Shown: in pieces, positions 8,988 through 19,144 of the stretch
Layout of the letters: every line of letters begins with the position of its first letter
Numbering within the stretch: position 1 is the first letter of the stretch
NCBI GenBank assembly: GCA_905221605.1
Contig: CAJNDS010001246.1
Coordinates: forward strand, 1 to 26,519
Direction: 5' to 3'
DNA length: 26,519 nt
Source: Symbiodinium natans
Lineage: Eukaryota > Sar > Dinophyceae > Suessiales > Symbiodiniaceae
Position numbers and translations under genes: made by a program
Notes under the pieces: model-generated
What the model was told of the DNA's origin: nothing
The model's database searches: none
What the model saw: the letters and a program-made list of their open reading frames with translations, nothing else

Positions 8988-10247
8988 TCATTGCCCGCCC
9001 CATGTTACCGCTGACCCATCGGCGAGGACAGCAGAGAAAGCAACCTCACAGGCTGAAATGCGCTGCACATTCTGAAGTCGATGCTGCACGGCGCTGCTGT
9101 CACCTCCGCAGTCCGCAGCGCCCCAGGTTACCACGGAACCATCGTCCAAGAGCGCGGCAAAAGCAGCAATGGAAGCTTGGATCTGCTGCACCCCCTCCAG
9201 CCGACCTTGCACAGCCAGGCTATCACCTCCAGCGCCTGCATGGCCCCAAGTCTCCACCGACCCATCGGCCAGAATCGCGGCAAAGGCATCCAAAGTGGAT
9301 TGAATGTGGTGCACATCGGTAAGCTTATCTTGCACGTCGCTGCTGTCGCCTCCTCTTTCTGGATCACCCCAGGTCACCACAGACCAATTACCCAGGATCG
9401 CAGCGAAGGCACATCTAGTAGCCTGGATGTGCTGTACTTTTCGCAGCCGATATCTGACGGCACTGCTGTCGCCTCCGTGGTCTGCATCGCCCCAGGTCAC
9501 CACAGACCCATCGACCAAGATCGCAGCGAATGCCTTCCAGGTGGCTTGAATGTGCTGCACGTGTTTTAGTTGGTCTTGAACAGCACGGCTGTCCCCACCA
9601 GCTTCTGCCCGGCCCCAGGTCACCACCGAGCCGTCGGCCAAAATGGCAGCAAAAGCCGCGGACGAAGCCTGGATCTGCTGCACATGTCTTAGTCGATCTT
9701 GCACAGCGCTGCTGTCACCACCTTCATCTGCTTCGCCCCAGGTGACCACTGATCCATCACCCAGGATCGCTGCGAAAGCACCGTCAGTGGCCTGAATACG
9801 CTGGACGTTCGTCAGCAGGTGCTGCACGGCCCTGCTATCACCCCCATCTTCTGCACTGCCCCACGTCGCCACGGACCCATCATCCATAATAGCAGCAAAA
9901 GCAGCGGTTGTGGACTGAACATGTTGTACGTTTTTCAACCGATCATGTACAGCACTACTGTCCCCTCCATATTCTGGGCTGCCCCAGGTCACTATGGACC
10001 CATCGTCGAGGATCGCTGCGAAAGCGCCAGCTGTAGCTTGGATTCGCCTCACGCTTTGAAGCCGATCTTTTGCGCCATTGCTGTCACCACCAATCTGCAA
10101 GCCACCCCATGTCACGACGGATCCGTCACCTTGAATCGCTGCCCAGGGAGGTGAACCACTAGGATGGGAATCGCGAGCGTCTCGGCGCAAATACGTCATA
10201 ATGGCAACCTGTCCCAGGAGTTTCGTGTTGCTATCCGCTTCGGTCAT
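8988..10247 (-). CDS. 41-residue VTWG-repeat protein (RCC1-like), copy lacking the UBL domain
   Basis: The frame is continuously open. The first ATG that fits is at 10245-10247 (MTEADSNTKLLGQ); upstream sequence stays open to about 10355 without an ATG. From about residue 35 there are nine full 41-residue repeats and a truncated tenth. The consensus is AFAAILxDGSVVTWG then GGDSSAVQDRLxxVQxIQAT. The xDGSVVTWG core resembles RCC1/HERC beta-propeller blades, though the unit is shorter than the usual 50-odd residues of RCC1. Each repeat pairs by position with the repeat of the same number in the neighbouring copy at 10422-12044. It has no ubiquitin-like domain and ends inside repeat 10 (SAVTWGGQ, TGA 8988-8990), where a small deletion brings a TGA into frame. 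It may be a decaying duplicate, a shortened paralogue, or the 3' exon of one larger gene shared with the neighbour. Function unknown; a protein-binding propeller or solenoid is the likely role. Confidence 0.8.
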   Translation of the reverse strand: MTEADSNTKLLGQVAIMTYLRRDARDSHPSGSPPWAAIQGDGSVVTWGGLQIGGDSNGAKDRLQSVRRIQATAGAFAAILDDGSIVTWGSPEYGGDSSAVHDRLKNVQHVQSTTAAFAAIMDDGSVATWGSAEDGGDSRAVQHLLTNVQRIQATDGAFAAILGDGSVVTWGEADEGGDSSAVQDRLRHVQQIQASSAAFAAILADGSVVTWGRAEAGGDSRAVQDQLKHVQHIQATWKAFAAILVDGSVVTWGDADHGGDSSAVRYRLRKVQHIQATRCAFAAILGNWSVVTWGDPERGGDSSDVQDKLTDVHHIQSTLDAFAAILADGSVETWGHAGAGGDSLAVQGRLEGVQQIQASIAAFAALLDDGSVVTWGAADCGGDSSAVQHRLQNVQRISACEVAFSAVLADGSAVTWGGQ

Positions 10248-10421
10248 GGCAAGGCGGCCATTGCTGATGTTGAGCAAACCTGCGACGCAGCAAGCCCGTA
10301 TCTTCTGCTGCGGCCGGTCCTGCAGAGATCCGTGCTCGTGTGGGGTGGGTCCCAAAATGAAGCTGCGCTTTCCACTCCCCGCACCCCTGCAACTTTAAAC
10401 GCACGGTAAGGGGCTTAGTCC

Positions 10422-12044
10422 CTACACACACAGACACAGAGTTTTCACGCACACAAACAAAAAAGCATCCTGCACATTCCGGCCCAGCCCTCGAAGCTGA
10501 AAAAGGTATAAGCTACACAAGCCCAAAACATGCTGAGTCAGACACAAAACCCACGCTGATAGCCGGTGTGCCACAGCTCTGCTGTCACCACCTGTGCTTT
10601 CCGCGCCCCAGGTTACCACTGATCCATTGGCCAGGATAGCCGCGAAAGCACCGTCACTGGCTGCAATTTGGTGCACATTTTGAAGCCGACGCTGCACCGT
10701 GCTGCTGTCACCTCCACCTCCTGCCTCGCCCCATGTTACAACGGTACCATCGTCCAAGATCGCGGCAAAAGCCCCACTGGAAGCTTGGATCCGCTGCACA
10801 CTCTTCAGCCGATCTTTCACAGCACTGCTATCACCTCCAGCGCCTGCAGAGCCCCAAGTCACGACGGACCCATCAGCCAAAACCGCGGCAAAGGCATCCA
10901 AAGTGGATTGAATGTGGTGCACATCGGTAAGCTTATCTTGCACGTCGCGGCTGTCGCCTCCTCTTTCTGGATCACCCCAGGTCACCACAGACCCATCTGT
11001 CAGGATCGCAGCGAAGGCACATCTAGCAGCCTGGATGCACTTAACATGTTGGAGCCGATCTCTTACGGCTCTGCTGTTGCCTCCACCATCTGCCTCGCCC
11101 CAGGTCACCACAGACCCATCGACTAAGATCGCAGCAAAGGCATTCCAGGTGGGTTGAATTTGCTGCACGTGTTTTAGTTGGTCTTGAACAGCGCTGCTGT
11201 CACCACCAGCTTCTGCCCGGCCCCAGGTCACCACCGAGCCATCGGCCACAATGGCAGCAAAAGAAAGGCAGGAAGCCTGGATCTGCTGCACATGTTTCAG
11301 TCGATCTTGCACAGCGCTGCTGTCACCGCCTTCATCTGCTTCGCCCCAGGTGACCACTGATCCATCACCCAGGATCGCCGCGAAAGCATCGTCAGTGGCC
11401 TGAATGTGCTGCACGTTCGTCAGCAGGTGCTGCACGGCTGTGCTATCAGCCCCTAAACCGCCCCACGTCGCCACGGACCCATCGCCCAGGATAGCAGCAA
11501 AGGCACACATTGAGGACTGAACGTGCTGCACGTTTTTCAACCGATCATGTACAGCACTACTGTCCCCTCCACAATCAGCGTCGCCCCAGGTCACCACGGA
11601 CCCATCATCGAGGATCGCGGCGAAAGCGCCTTGTGTAGCTTGGATTCGCCTCACGTTTCGAAGCCGATCTTCGACGGCGTAACTGTCTCCTCCCATACTG
11701 GCACTTCCCCAGGTAGCTGCGGAGCCATCACCCAGAAGTGCTGCCATGGCCATGGGGCCGAACTCCTTGTCCTCGTCGTCCTCGTCGTCACCGCCTCTTC
11801 GTCTGAATGTCGAGACTGCAGTCTGTCCTACCTGCAGGGTCACGGCGTCACCGCTCTGCAGTCTGGCTCTCTTGACACTCAGTGTCCCATCCAACACATG
11901 TCCAGCGGAACTCAGCAGCCGTCCTTTTCCAACGGCAAGAGTCCGTTGGGCAAGCTGGTTCAGTGACTCGACCGAAGCATCTGCGTCGACTTCCATGGTG
12001 GCTGTCCGGCCGCTCATGAGACCCACTTCAATGGAAACTGCCAT
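10422..12044 (-). CDS. Ubiquitin-like domain plus 41-residue VTWG-repeat protein (RCC1/HERC-like)
   Basis: It starts at ATG 12042-12044 and is open for 540 codons. Residues 1 to about 78 form a ubiquitin-like fold candidate (start MAVSIEVGLMSGRT, then LLSSAGHVLDG and SGDAVTLQVG). A short acidic linker (GGDDEDDEDKEF) follows, then ten tandem units of 41 residues with the core AFAAILxDGSVVTWG and GGDSSAVQDRL. Unit 3 is two residues short (GGLGADS). No catalytic HECT domain is present, so a ligase role should not be assumed from the HERC resemblance. The repeats probably end near residue 496 (AVAHRL, about 10557). The remaining residues are hydrophobic and cysteine-rich and look like read-through into an intron or UTR; a GTGGGT donor-like site lies there. 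I recall this UBL plus VTWG architecture as a large multicopy family in Symbiodiniaceae. No intron interrupts the 1.5-kb repeat part, unlike the other genes here. Confidence 0.85.
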   Translation of the reverse strand: MAVSIEVGLMSGRTATMEVDADASVESLNQLAQRTLAVGKGRLLSSAGHVLDGTLSVKRARLQSGDAVTLQVGQTAVSTFRRRGGDDEDDEDKEFGPMAMAALLGDGSAATWGSASMGGDSYAVEDRLRNVRRIQATQGAFAAILDDGSVVTWGDADCGGDSSAVHDRLKNVQHVQSSMCAFAAILGDGSVATWGGLGADSTAVQHLLTNVQHIQATDDAFAAILGDGSVVTWGEADEGGDSSAVQDRLKHVQQIQASCLSFAAIVADGSVVTWGRAEAGGDSSAVQDQLKHVQQIQPTWNAFAAILVDGSVVTWGEADGGGNSRAVRDRLQHVKCIQAARCAFAAILTDGSVVTWGDPERGGDSRDVQDKLTDVHHIQSTLDAFAAVLADGSVVTWGSAGAGGDSSAVKDRLKSVQRIQASSGAFAAILDDGTVVTWGEAGGGGDSSTVQRRLQNVHQIAASDGAFAAILANGSVVTWGAESTGGDSRAVAHRLSAWVLCLTQHVLGLCSLYLFQLRGLGRNVQDAFLFVCVKTLCLCV

Positions 12045-13003
12045 GGCAACGAAGGCTCAATTGAAAAGGACCAGGACACGGAGGTGAGCATCCATCTTCC
12101 TTTGCCCTCAAGGATGTCACGAGCTGGTCTTCCTACTGAGAGGAAACTGATTGGGCAAATCGTAGGTACCCTACATACTCCCCCTACAGGGTTCTTTCCG
12201 GGATACATAGTTCCTACTGCCCGAATTCCCTATGAAGAACTAGAACTGCACCTGCCAAGTCCTGATGTAGTCTAATCGCTGCGACCTGAGAGACGATTCT
12301 GCGATTCACGGGGCCATGCGGAGAGAGCGGGCGACGTGTGATCACAGAATCTCGAAGGTGACTTGGGTCGGTTGCAGTGGCTTGCCGCACTTACGGGAGG
12401 TGGATGAAGAGATACATGATAGGCGATTTGTCATCATTGTTGTGTTTTTGTTCTTCTTTTGCTGATCTGTCAATCTCAGACTCTTGGGAGACTCAGAGAG
12501 GACTTCCCATCCACCTCAACACAACAAGCCTCAACACTAATGCATGAAATTAGCCCTATAAACCCCTAAGCTCTTGGAAGAAGTATACAGGGCTTCGTTC
12601 CCAAAAACTACGGGGGTTGAGCTAAGGACCACGAGCACAAGCGAGATCATTCCGACAATGGCTTGGGTTCCTAGGCAATTCCTCCTTTACATGGTCTTCT
12701 GCTGGCAGCTTTGTCCTCGCAGTTGCCTGCTATTGGGTCTACGAACTATCAGACTTGGGCGACTGATTGGGATTGATTGGGTAAATTGTGGTAAGTACTT
12801 GCTGTAAGCAATCCAAGGCCTGGACCTTTTGGGCTCTCATATGGATCACGAATTTCTTTAAGCATTGTCGTAACACAGAAATCAATGACCCTCTCAGAGT
12901 CTCTTGTTGGTGCGGGCTCTGTCGCCTAGGCCCGTGCGTGTTGCAACTTGCGATCAGCCCAATCTTGGTGTTGTTGCGGCCAGAAGAAAGCAGGCTGGGG
13001 CTG
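12045..13003. other. Gene-poor stretch upstream of the UBL-repeat gene
   Basis: It contains the 5' flank of the minus-strand UBL-repeat gene. I found no intact dinoflagellate spliced-leader relic and no recognisable promoter motif. Plus-strand open frames at 12574-12807 and 12788-13102 have no domain. Confidence 0.45.
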
Positions 13004-13375
13004 GGGGATGGGTATGGAAAGGATTCACATGCTCTCGAAGCAGGATTGCACGGCTTTCAAAAGTGGGGGGGGCGGGGGGGACGCAGGCCTTCCACGAGTT
13101 GAAACAAGCTTGTGCGGCCAAAAAACAAAGAAGCGGATCCATTTGCAAAAACAATGCTCGTGTTATGGGACTGGGCAAGGATTGACATGCTTTCGAAGCA
13201 AGCTTTGCACGGCTAAAGAAAGCTGGCATGATAGGTTTGGAAAGGAGTCAGAAGTTTGCGGCTTGCACAGCGCAATTTGGGGGGATCGCAGCCCCTCCCC
13301 CATTTGCACACACAATGCTCGCATGATGGGTATAGCAAGTTTGCACAGCTTACTTGTGCGGCCTAGAAAGAGTGG
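13004..13375 (+). repeat. Degenerate tandem repeat, period about 160 bp, ~2.5 copies
   Basis: Related blocks recur: CATGCTCTCGAAGCA at 13028 and CATGCTTTCGAAGCA at 13186 (158 bp apart), each followed by a GCACGGCT segment; ATTTGCAAAAACAATGCTCG at 13141 and ATTTGCACACACAATGCTCG at 13302 (161 bp apart). The copies differ by many substitutions and small indels. Open frames through them are not conserved, so it reads as non-coding. Confidence 0.7.
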
Positions 13376-13390
13376 TGTGGGTGGGTAAGC

Positions 13391-14270
13391 GGGCGCAGGC
13401 CGCCCCCACCCCCCGTTTCTCCATCAAGACAAGGAGACACACAGACTGGACTGGACTTCGGATCTTAACCTCTGCATGCTTGCCCCTCATGATCCAACAT
13501 TCAGGCGTGTGCTAGAATGCACTGGCTGGCTTCAATGATGGTGCGAAACCGGGGGCACCCTTTCGCCAATCTGTGTTGGATCGGACACAATCAAATTCGC
13601 TTGGTATCTCTTGGTCAGACGAACCAGGAACTTGTGCAGGTATGCGCAGGTTGCATGTTCTCAGCGTCTGTCGCCCTTTTCTTTACCTCGTTTGACGTGC
13701 GGGCGCGCTTCTTTTGAAGCTGTCCTAAGCCAGGACGTTGTACCGGACTTCGGCATGAAGACTCCTGCTTCATTGATGGGTCACTTGCCAAGGTCCCGTC
13801 AAGGGACGCAACGTCTCAAAGCTACATGTCTTTTGCATGGGCTGAGCTATTGGCAGTTCTTTGCTGGTGCTATTCTCTCGGCTGCGTAGCTGAACTGGAT
13901 GTGACAAAAGATCAACGACTTGCCCGCCGAAAATGGACAGGCGCCAAAGAGAACACCATCTTTTACAAAGCAGCTACGGGAAAACTTGATCAACGGCGGT
14001 GCTTGTCACCCACCTTGTTGGACTGCAAGCCTCTTATTCGGCAAGCTCACGGAAGACGAAGAGTGCGGAATTCAAAACTCATGCACGCAATGGGATTAGA
14101 TCGAGACCAGCGTGGATTTGTACTTCTGGAAGTCAGGAGTGGAACAAAGACGATTGGGCATGCCCAAGGATATCACATCCAAGTCATCCAAGTCATCTGG
14201 AATGAGCGCCTGGATTTCCTTTCCCGGGCGTTCACTCGAGGCCATGGGCCTTAGAAGTGACTCCGAGGGC
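13391..14270. other. Gene-poor stretch
   Basis: One plus-strand frame is open for 142 codons (13826-14254), but no domain, splice signal or family resemblance supports it. Nothing else was seen. Confidence 0.4.
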
Positions 14271-14271
14271 C

Positions 14272-14297
14272 GAAACCCTAAACCCTAAACCCTAAAC
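14272..14297 (+). repeat. Short telomere-type array, CCCTAAA
   Basis: Three to four CCCTAAA units are followed by degenerate CCCTAAAG and related copies to about 14315. Another degenerate pair lies near 14485-14505. Confidence 0.9.
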
Positions 14298-14687
14298 AAG
14301 CCCTAAAGTCTAAACCGAGGTTTTTGAAAGCTCTGTGGACATTGGGTTCCTCGGTCTGAGCTCCAGAAACGAGCCCTGGAACCCTGAGCCCTACAAGCCT
14401 CATGCACATCACATGCCTCTTTCCTGTGACTGCTCCAGGCTACAGCTTGCTTCAAGTAGGACACGTGACAAGAAGGGGGGGGTCCCTAACCCTCAACCCT
14501 AAACCGGGCATCTTTTGATTTCACTGATGGAGACAGTCCTATGACCCTGCTTTGTGGTTCAATGGGGGGGGGAGAAATCCTGCCCCGAAGCAGCTATGGT
14601 ACCCTTCTGCCACGGCAGGCCGGGCCGAGGTGGTCAACGCGCAGCGCTTACCGTGAACATCAGCCCGTAAGTAATTTGAGTATTTGC

Positions 14688-14822
14688 ACACACACACACA
14701 CAAAAACACAAGCACATGTGTAATACTGAATAAAGAAGTATACATATACATACATAGACTATAAAGACAAATATAAATACGATAAATGTATGTGTATATA
14801 TATATATACATATCGATACAGG
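14688..14822. repeat. (AC)n and TA-rich microsatellite region
   Basis: An ACACACAC run at about 14688-14702 is followed by AT-rich ACAT/ATAC/TATA repeats to 14822. Low complexity, no coding signal. Confidence 0.85.
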
Positions 14823-15387
14823 ATGATACAAGGACTACTGTACTTTTGAGCCACTTGGGTTGCGTGTACCGAGAGGCTCGACTGCGCAGGCGGGCGTCGG
14901 GGTGTCCACACGAAGGCCGCCAAGGTCTCTTGCCTCTGAACCGACGTCTGCAGGGGCTGCAACACCCTCACCTCCGGGTCAATTTGCTCCCAAGGCCCCA
15001 TTTTTGGCCTCAACCTAATGAAACCCTATTGGGGGAAAAGGGAGACAGGATGCAGGAGAACCGGAATCCCAAGAAAGAGTGTGCCTTCCCGTGACTTCTC
15101 AAGGTTGTCGGGGCCTTCTGTGCACAAGTCATTGCCGGAAGCGGAAGCCGACAGATGCTCCTTCTCAAAAAGACTCCTTTCAGGATTTTCCTGAAGGTGC
15201 GCAGGGCTGCAGGACGGCGGTTCTTTCCAGCATTGCTCCACCGGGACCGCTTTGTGCAGAGCTGGATGCGACTCCTCAGCTCGGCACTGAGCTGACGTGA
15301 CCAAAGCAAAGTAAAGCTGGCAGCAATGAGAAGAAACAAGAAGAGCCTTGCCAACCAGCTCAACAACTCCACCCTCACCCTCCCCCC

Positions 15388-15389
<2 letters not shown>

Positions 15390-15429
<40 letters not shown>
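15390..15429 (+). repeat. Uninterrupted 40-nt C homopolymer
   Basis: Forty consecutive C residues run from 15390 to 15429, preceded by a C-rich lead-in (15373-15387). On the minus strand this is a G40 tract, which could form quadruplex structure. Overlapping open frames that read it as poly-Pro or poly-Gly should not be taken as genes. Homopolymer length is prone to sequencing error. Confidence 0.95.
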
Positions 15430-15833
15430 ACAGAAAAATGGCGTACAAAAACGGTACTTCAAAAGGTTTTGCCAATTTGATCCTAGGATCCCCCAGCCTG
15501 CCAAAGAGCCGGGTCGTGTCCCCCAAGTCGGCCGGGGAGCCCTTCTCCTTCCCATCTTTCTCGTCCTTCTCGCTCTCCTCAAAGCGAAGAAGAAGAGAGG
15601 AGAGGAAGAAAAGGAGAGGAGCTCAAGGTGGCTCAAGGTGGCCCCTCAACCTCGTGTCACATCTACTTAAGCTTAGCGCATACATGCCTTGGGGCCTTCG
15701 CTTGGACACTTGGTACTCCTAAGGCACAGCGAAGGCACCGAAGTAAAGCGTTGCACGTTTTCCTCAAGCATGCGGGCTGTAGCGCGGGGCGCCCAAGTGA
15801 TGTCACCACCAAGCAAGAAGTAGCCACGGCTGC

Positions 15834-15871
15834 ACCCTAAACCCTAAACCCTATAAACCCTCAACCCTAAT
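15834..15871 (+). repeat. Short degenerate telomere-type array, CCCTAAA
   Basis: Two clean CCCTAAA units are followed by CCCTATAAA, CCCTCAA and CCCTAA variants. The orientation is the same as the arrays at 5796-6211 and 14272. Confidence 0.9.
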
Positions 15872-16514
15872 TGCACTCTTTGCCCAACTTGGCTCCTGAA
15901 GGAGCTTCGGGTGAATGTACCACTTCCAGGCAGGAAGCACCTCAGGACCAACGAACTTGAAGCTCGGTTCACGCCGTTAATAGCACAACCTCAACGTCTG
16001 CCCTCTCCCGAAGACGGCGTTCCATGCAAGAGGCCGCTTGTGTTTCAAGAAGCGGCTGGAGGTTTGCCAAGGCTTGTCTAGCCAACAATAGCCAACACAT
16101 TGGGGACTCATCTTGCTTGTGGGAGCTCACATGCAATCACATGCCATGCGGTCTGGTCCCTGGCACCATCGCAGCCAGCAAGATTGCCAGGAGGAGATTC
16201 CTTGGACCCAACGAGGGTACAACATCAGGTCTGACATCTGCCTCCTAGAAGGCTACTTTGGGCGAACGAGCTGCTAATGACAGGTACCAAAATTCCCATG
16301 CAGGACGACTGCTCACGGGACCAACATCTGGAACAGGCAGCTGCAATAAGGAAAGGGCTACTTGCGAATGCCATGGATCCCATGAGCCCAGGCTCTGAAG
16401 CGGAAGAACGCCAAACCCTCTGCAACCCCAGTGATGCACCTACCATATTGTGTACTATCATACACCTCAATACGTGCACGCATACCACATACCTACATAC
16501 CTACACACATACTT

Positions 16515-16664
16515 ACATATATGAATATAAATATGAATATAAATATGAATATAAATATGAATACAAATATGAATATAAATATGAATATAAATATGAATAC
16601 AAATATGAATATAAATATGAATATAAATATGAATATAAATATGAATATCAATATAAATATAAAC
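16515..16664. repeat. 12-mer minisatellite (ATAAATATGAAT)n
   Basis: About twelve copies of a 12-bp unit alternate TATAAA and TATGAA, with several copies carrying TACAAA. Because 12 is a multiple of three, frames on both strands stay open: one plus frame would read (YKYE)n, another (NINM)n, and the minus strand a long Ile/Phe run. None has a supported start or context, so I treat it as non-coding. Confidence 0.92.
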
Positions 16665-16798
16665 GTATGCATGTGTTGGTTTGTTGCTTGCATGTGTAGG
16701 TGTTCACTCAAAATGTAAACATACAAGAGTCTCAACTCCGAAAAAAAACAAAAAGAAAGGAGGCCGGGGGACGTTACGGGCGGCGGCAGATGGCCCAC

Positions 16799-19113
16799 GT
16801 GCTCCTTGGCCACTCCTCCGACGGCAGCGTCGAAGCAACGTTCCCAGGAGATCCCCACCTTTCTCTTGGGCTTAGGGCTGTTTGGGGTTTAGGGTTTAGG
16901 GTTTAGGGTTTTTTTTGCCTTAGGGTTTAGGGTTTAAGGGTTTAGGGGTTTAGGGGTTAGGGTTTAGGGTTTAGGGATATTTAGGGTTTAAGGGCTGGGT
17001 TTGGGGTTTGGGGCCAAGGGCTGGTAGGGGGAGGGGCACTCTCGGACAGGCCAGGCGAAGCCCACAGGCCAGTAGGGGTGAGGATTTATAGGGTTGAAGG
17101 GGTCTATACCTTGGTTTTTTTGGCTCAGGCTTCGGGGTTTTACTGGTTGAGCGACTTCGGATGGGTCACGCGCTTTGAGTTCGGTAGGTTTCAAACTGAA
17201 CAGGCCTCTGCACGACTCATGGGCGGGGGCCTTGGGTTTAAGATGCAGAGGTCAGAGCTTCAGGCCCGGGCTGGACTATCATTGTCAACAAACCGTGGAA
17301 TAAATTTCTCGACGACTAAACCGGAGTAAAGCCGTGGACAGAACCAAGGCCTTGGGCACCTCAAAGCCTCGAACCCAGCATCTCCGGAATCCAAGGCACC
17401 AGCAATCCTAAAGCTGAGATGATGGTGCGGAGGGCGTTGTCCACTTCTGCATCGTGCGCGTTCATGTCCGCGACCTTCTGATATTTTGTGCTGGATGCAG
17501 AGCAGGCCCTACTAGGGAAGTCGACGTTTTTTTTTTGCTTCCAGGACCACAAGAGAAACTCCAAGTGCGACTTCTGTCCGTGCTCCTGGTTTCTGTATTT
17601 CATGAGGTTCGAAGGGCCAGCAGATGGCTCCACACCTCCTAATCCGACGGTTCAACCCAAGGAAAGACCTGGAATCCGCGGAAGAAACCTGGAAGCTGAA
17701 GCCCGCGAGTTGCCTTGTCGAGGCCAAAGATCAGCATAAAGGCAATGCCTGGGCTGCTGCTGAAAAACTTCGATGAGGCTGCCAAAAAGTTCGACCACAA
17801 ACTCAACAAACCCCACACCCCAAAAACCGCTCGAAAACACCAAGCAGGATGACCCCATACATCCTCGATCCCCCCCCAAAAAAAAAACCAGCAACAACCC
17901 TTCAAGAGTCCTGAAGAAAACCGAAAGGAAACCAAAAAGCACGAAAACAAAAAACAGCTCACATGAGGCAACCCTGGAGCAGGTCCCGGAGAGGGCCGAC
18001 ACCACGGCCTTCATGGAGTGATCCTGGGAAAACTGGACTGGTTTTGAGGTTTAGCTTGGGATGTTCCCCCTTATACTCGATCATACTAGCAGTCCAAAGT
18101 TTAGGGTTTATCGGGCTTAGGGCTTATAGGGCTTCGGGGTTCAAGGTGTAAGGACGGAAGGGCTCTTTTATTTACAGAACTCAGACTCAGGAACTCTAAG
18201 AAGACATGGCCCAAGAAAGGGTATGTGGGGTTGTTGGGTTCATGGGAAGCCAACCCAAAATCCTCACCCTAAAACCTCCCCCCTCCCGCCCCCCCTCAAA
18301 AAAAACAAAGAAAACCAAATCCGAGTCCCGGTGTCAATTTGAAGGCCGGAGGCCACCCACCAGTCGACCGAGATGTGTACGCACCAGGCGAAGCTCATGG
18401 CTGAAATCTTCTCGTACCAGTTCCCGCTTCGACATTTCGTCTCCTCTTCACTGCTTTTTGCAAACCCATAAATAAGCGGACGTCAGCTGCATCGGTCTTT
18501 TGAGAGCATCTACCAACAAGGGGGAAGTCCCACTAACACAACGGGATGATACAAAAATGGCAACTCGAATCGAAAGAATTTGCGGACGTCTGCGTCGCCA
18601 GCCCTACTTCTTCCGTTCCGTTTTGCTTCCCTCCATTGGGCCCAAACATGTGACAAGCATCCCCCAAACAAAGACCGGTCATCTCCTGAAGGCCCACAGG
18701 CCCCCCAAAAGGAAGGCCCCTTGCGTTGACACGCTGCGCCGCAGTCCTCGTCGCCACTCACGCCGCGCTGGAACTGCTTGGCCCTGGCGTGCGCCAGCCT
18801 CACCAGCTCGGCGACACCCAGGACGAGGCCCATCAAGAGAAGCAAGACACAGGATCCCCTCCTCAGTATACAGTATGCATACCGGGACGGGCTTCTAGGG
18901 GTCAAGGTTGGGGGCTCAGGTTCCGTCTGGGGTTCAAGGTCGGGGCTCAGGTTCCGGGCTTGAAATATATGGTAATACCTCGAGATGAAGGTTCAGGAGG
19001 GTGGTAGGCGGTTTGTGTGTTCAGGCTTCGGATTCAACATGTGCTTGCCATGGCCTGTGACCGTATTCGTTGTGAATGAAAGTGGAAAGAACGTTAGAAT
19101 TCATAATCTTATA

Positions 19114-19144
<31 letters not shown>

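Larger units (their letters stand above)
14298..16798. other. Repeat-rich interval below the membrane-protein gene, possible undetected 3' exons
   Basis: This is downstream of the last exon I can place for the minus-strand membrane protein. Candidate remaining coding pieces on the minus strand are a hydrophobic stretch LARLFLFLLIAASFTLLW near 15355-15302 and a stretch containing PWEQIDPEVRVLQPLQTSVQ near 14995-14935, but I could not join either in frame. The interval is interrupted by an AC/TA microsatellite, a 40-nt C tract, a telomere-type cluster and a 12-mer minisatellite. Confidence 0.4.

Noticed and set aside
9002-11966. Plus-strand open frames across the repeat genes
   Set aside because: They are antisense shadows of the 123-bp repeat unit. 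The minus-strand frame alone gives the conserved DGSVVTWG periodicity.
10422-12044. Assignment as an E3 ubiquitin ligase (HERC) from the RCC1-like repeats
   Set aside because: No HECT domain or catalytic cysteine region exists in the open frame. The ubiquitin-like domain is itself not a ligase feature.
13826-14254. 142-codon plus-strand open frame
   Set aside because: It has no domain or family resemblance, the surrounding splice pattern is absent, and its composition is not clearly protein-like.
15010-15636. 208-codon minus-strand frame with a poly-Gly run
   Set aside because: Its middle is the C40 homopolymer read on the opposite strand, and its ends have no coherent family signal. Only the hydrophobic part was kept as a weak exon candidate.
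16277-16699. 140-codon plus-strand frame with a Tyr/Glu/Lys repeat
   Set aside because: The repeat is a 12-mer minisatellite that is open in several frames on both strands, with no supported start or context.
17112-17130. TTTTTTTGGCTCAGG resembling the 3' part of the dinoflagellate spliced leader
   Set aside because: It lacks the CCGTAGCCA part and has mismatches, and it does not sit at the start of a coding region.
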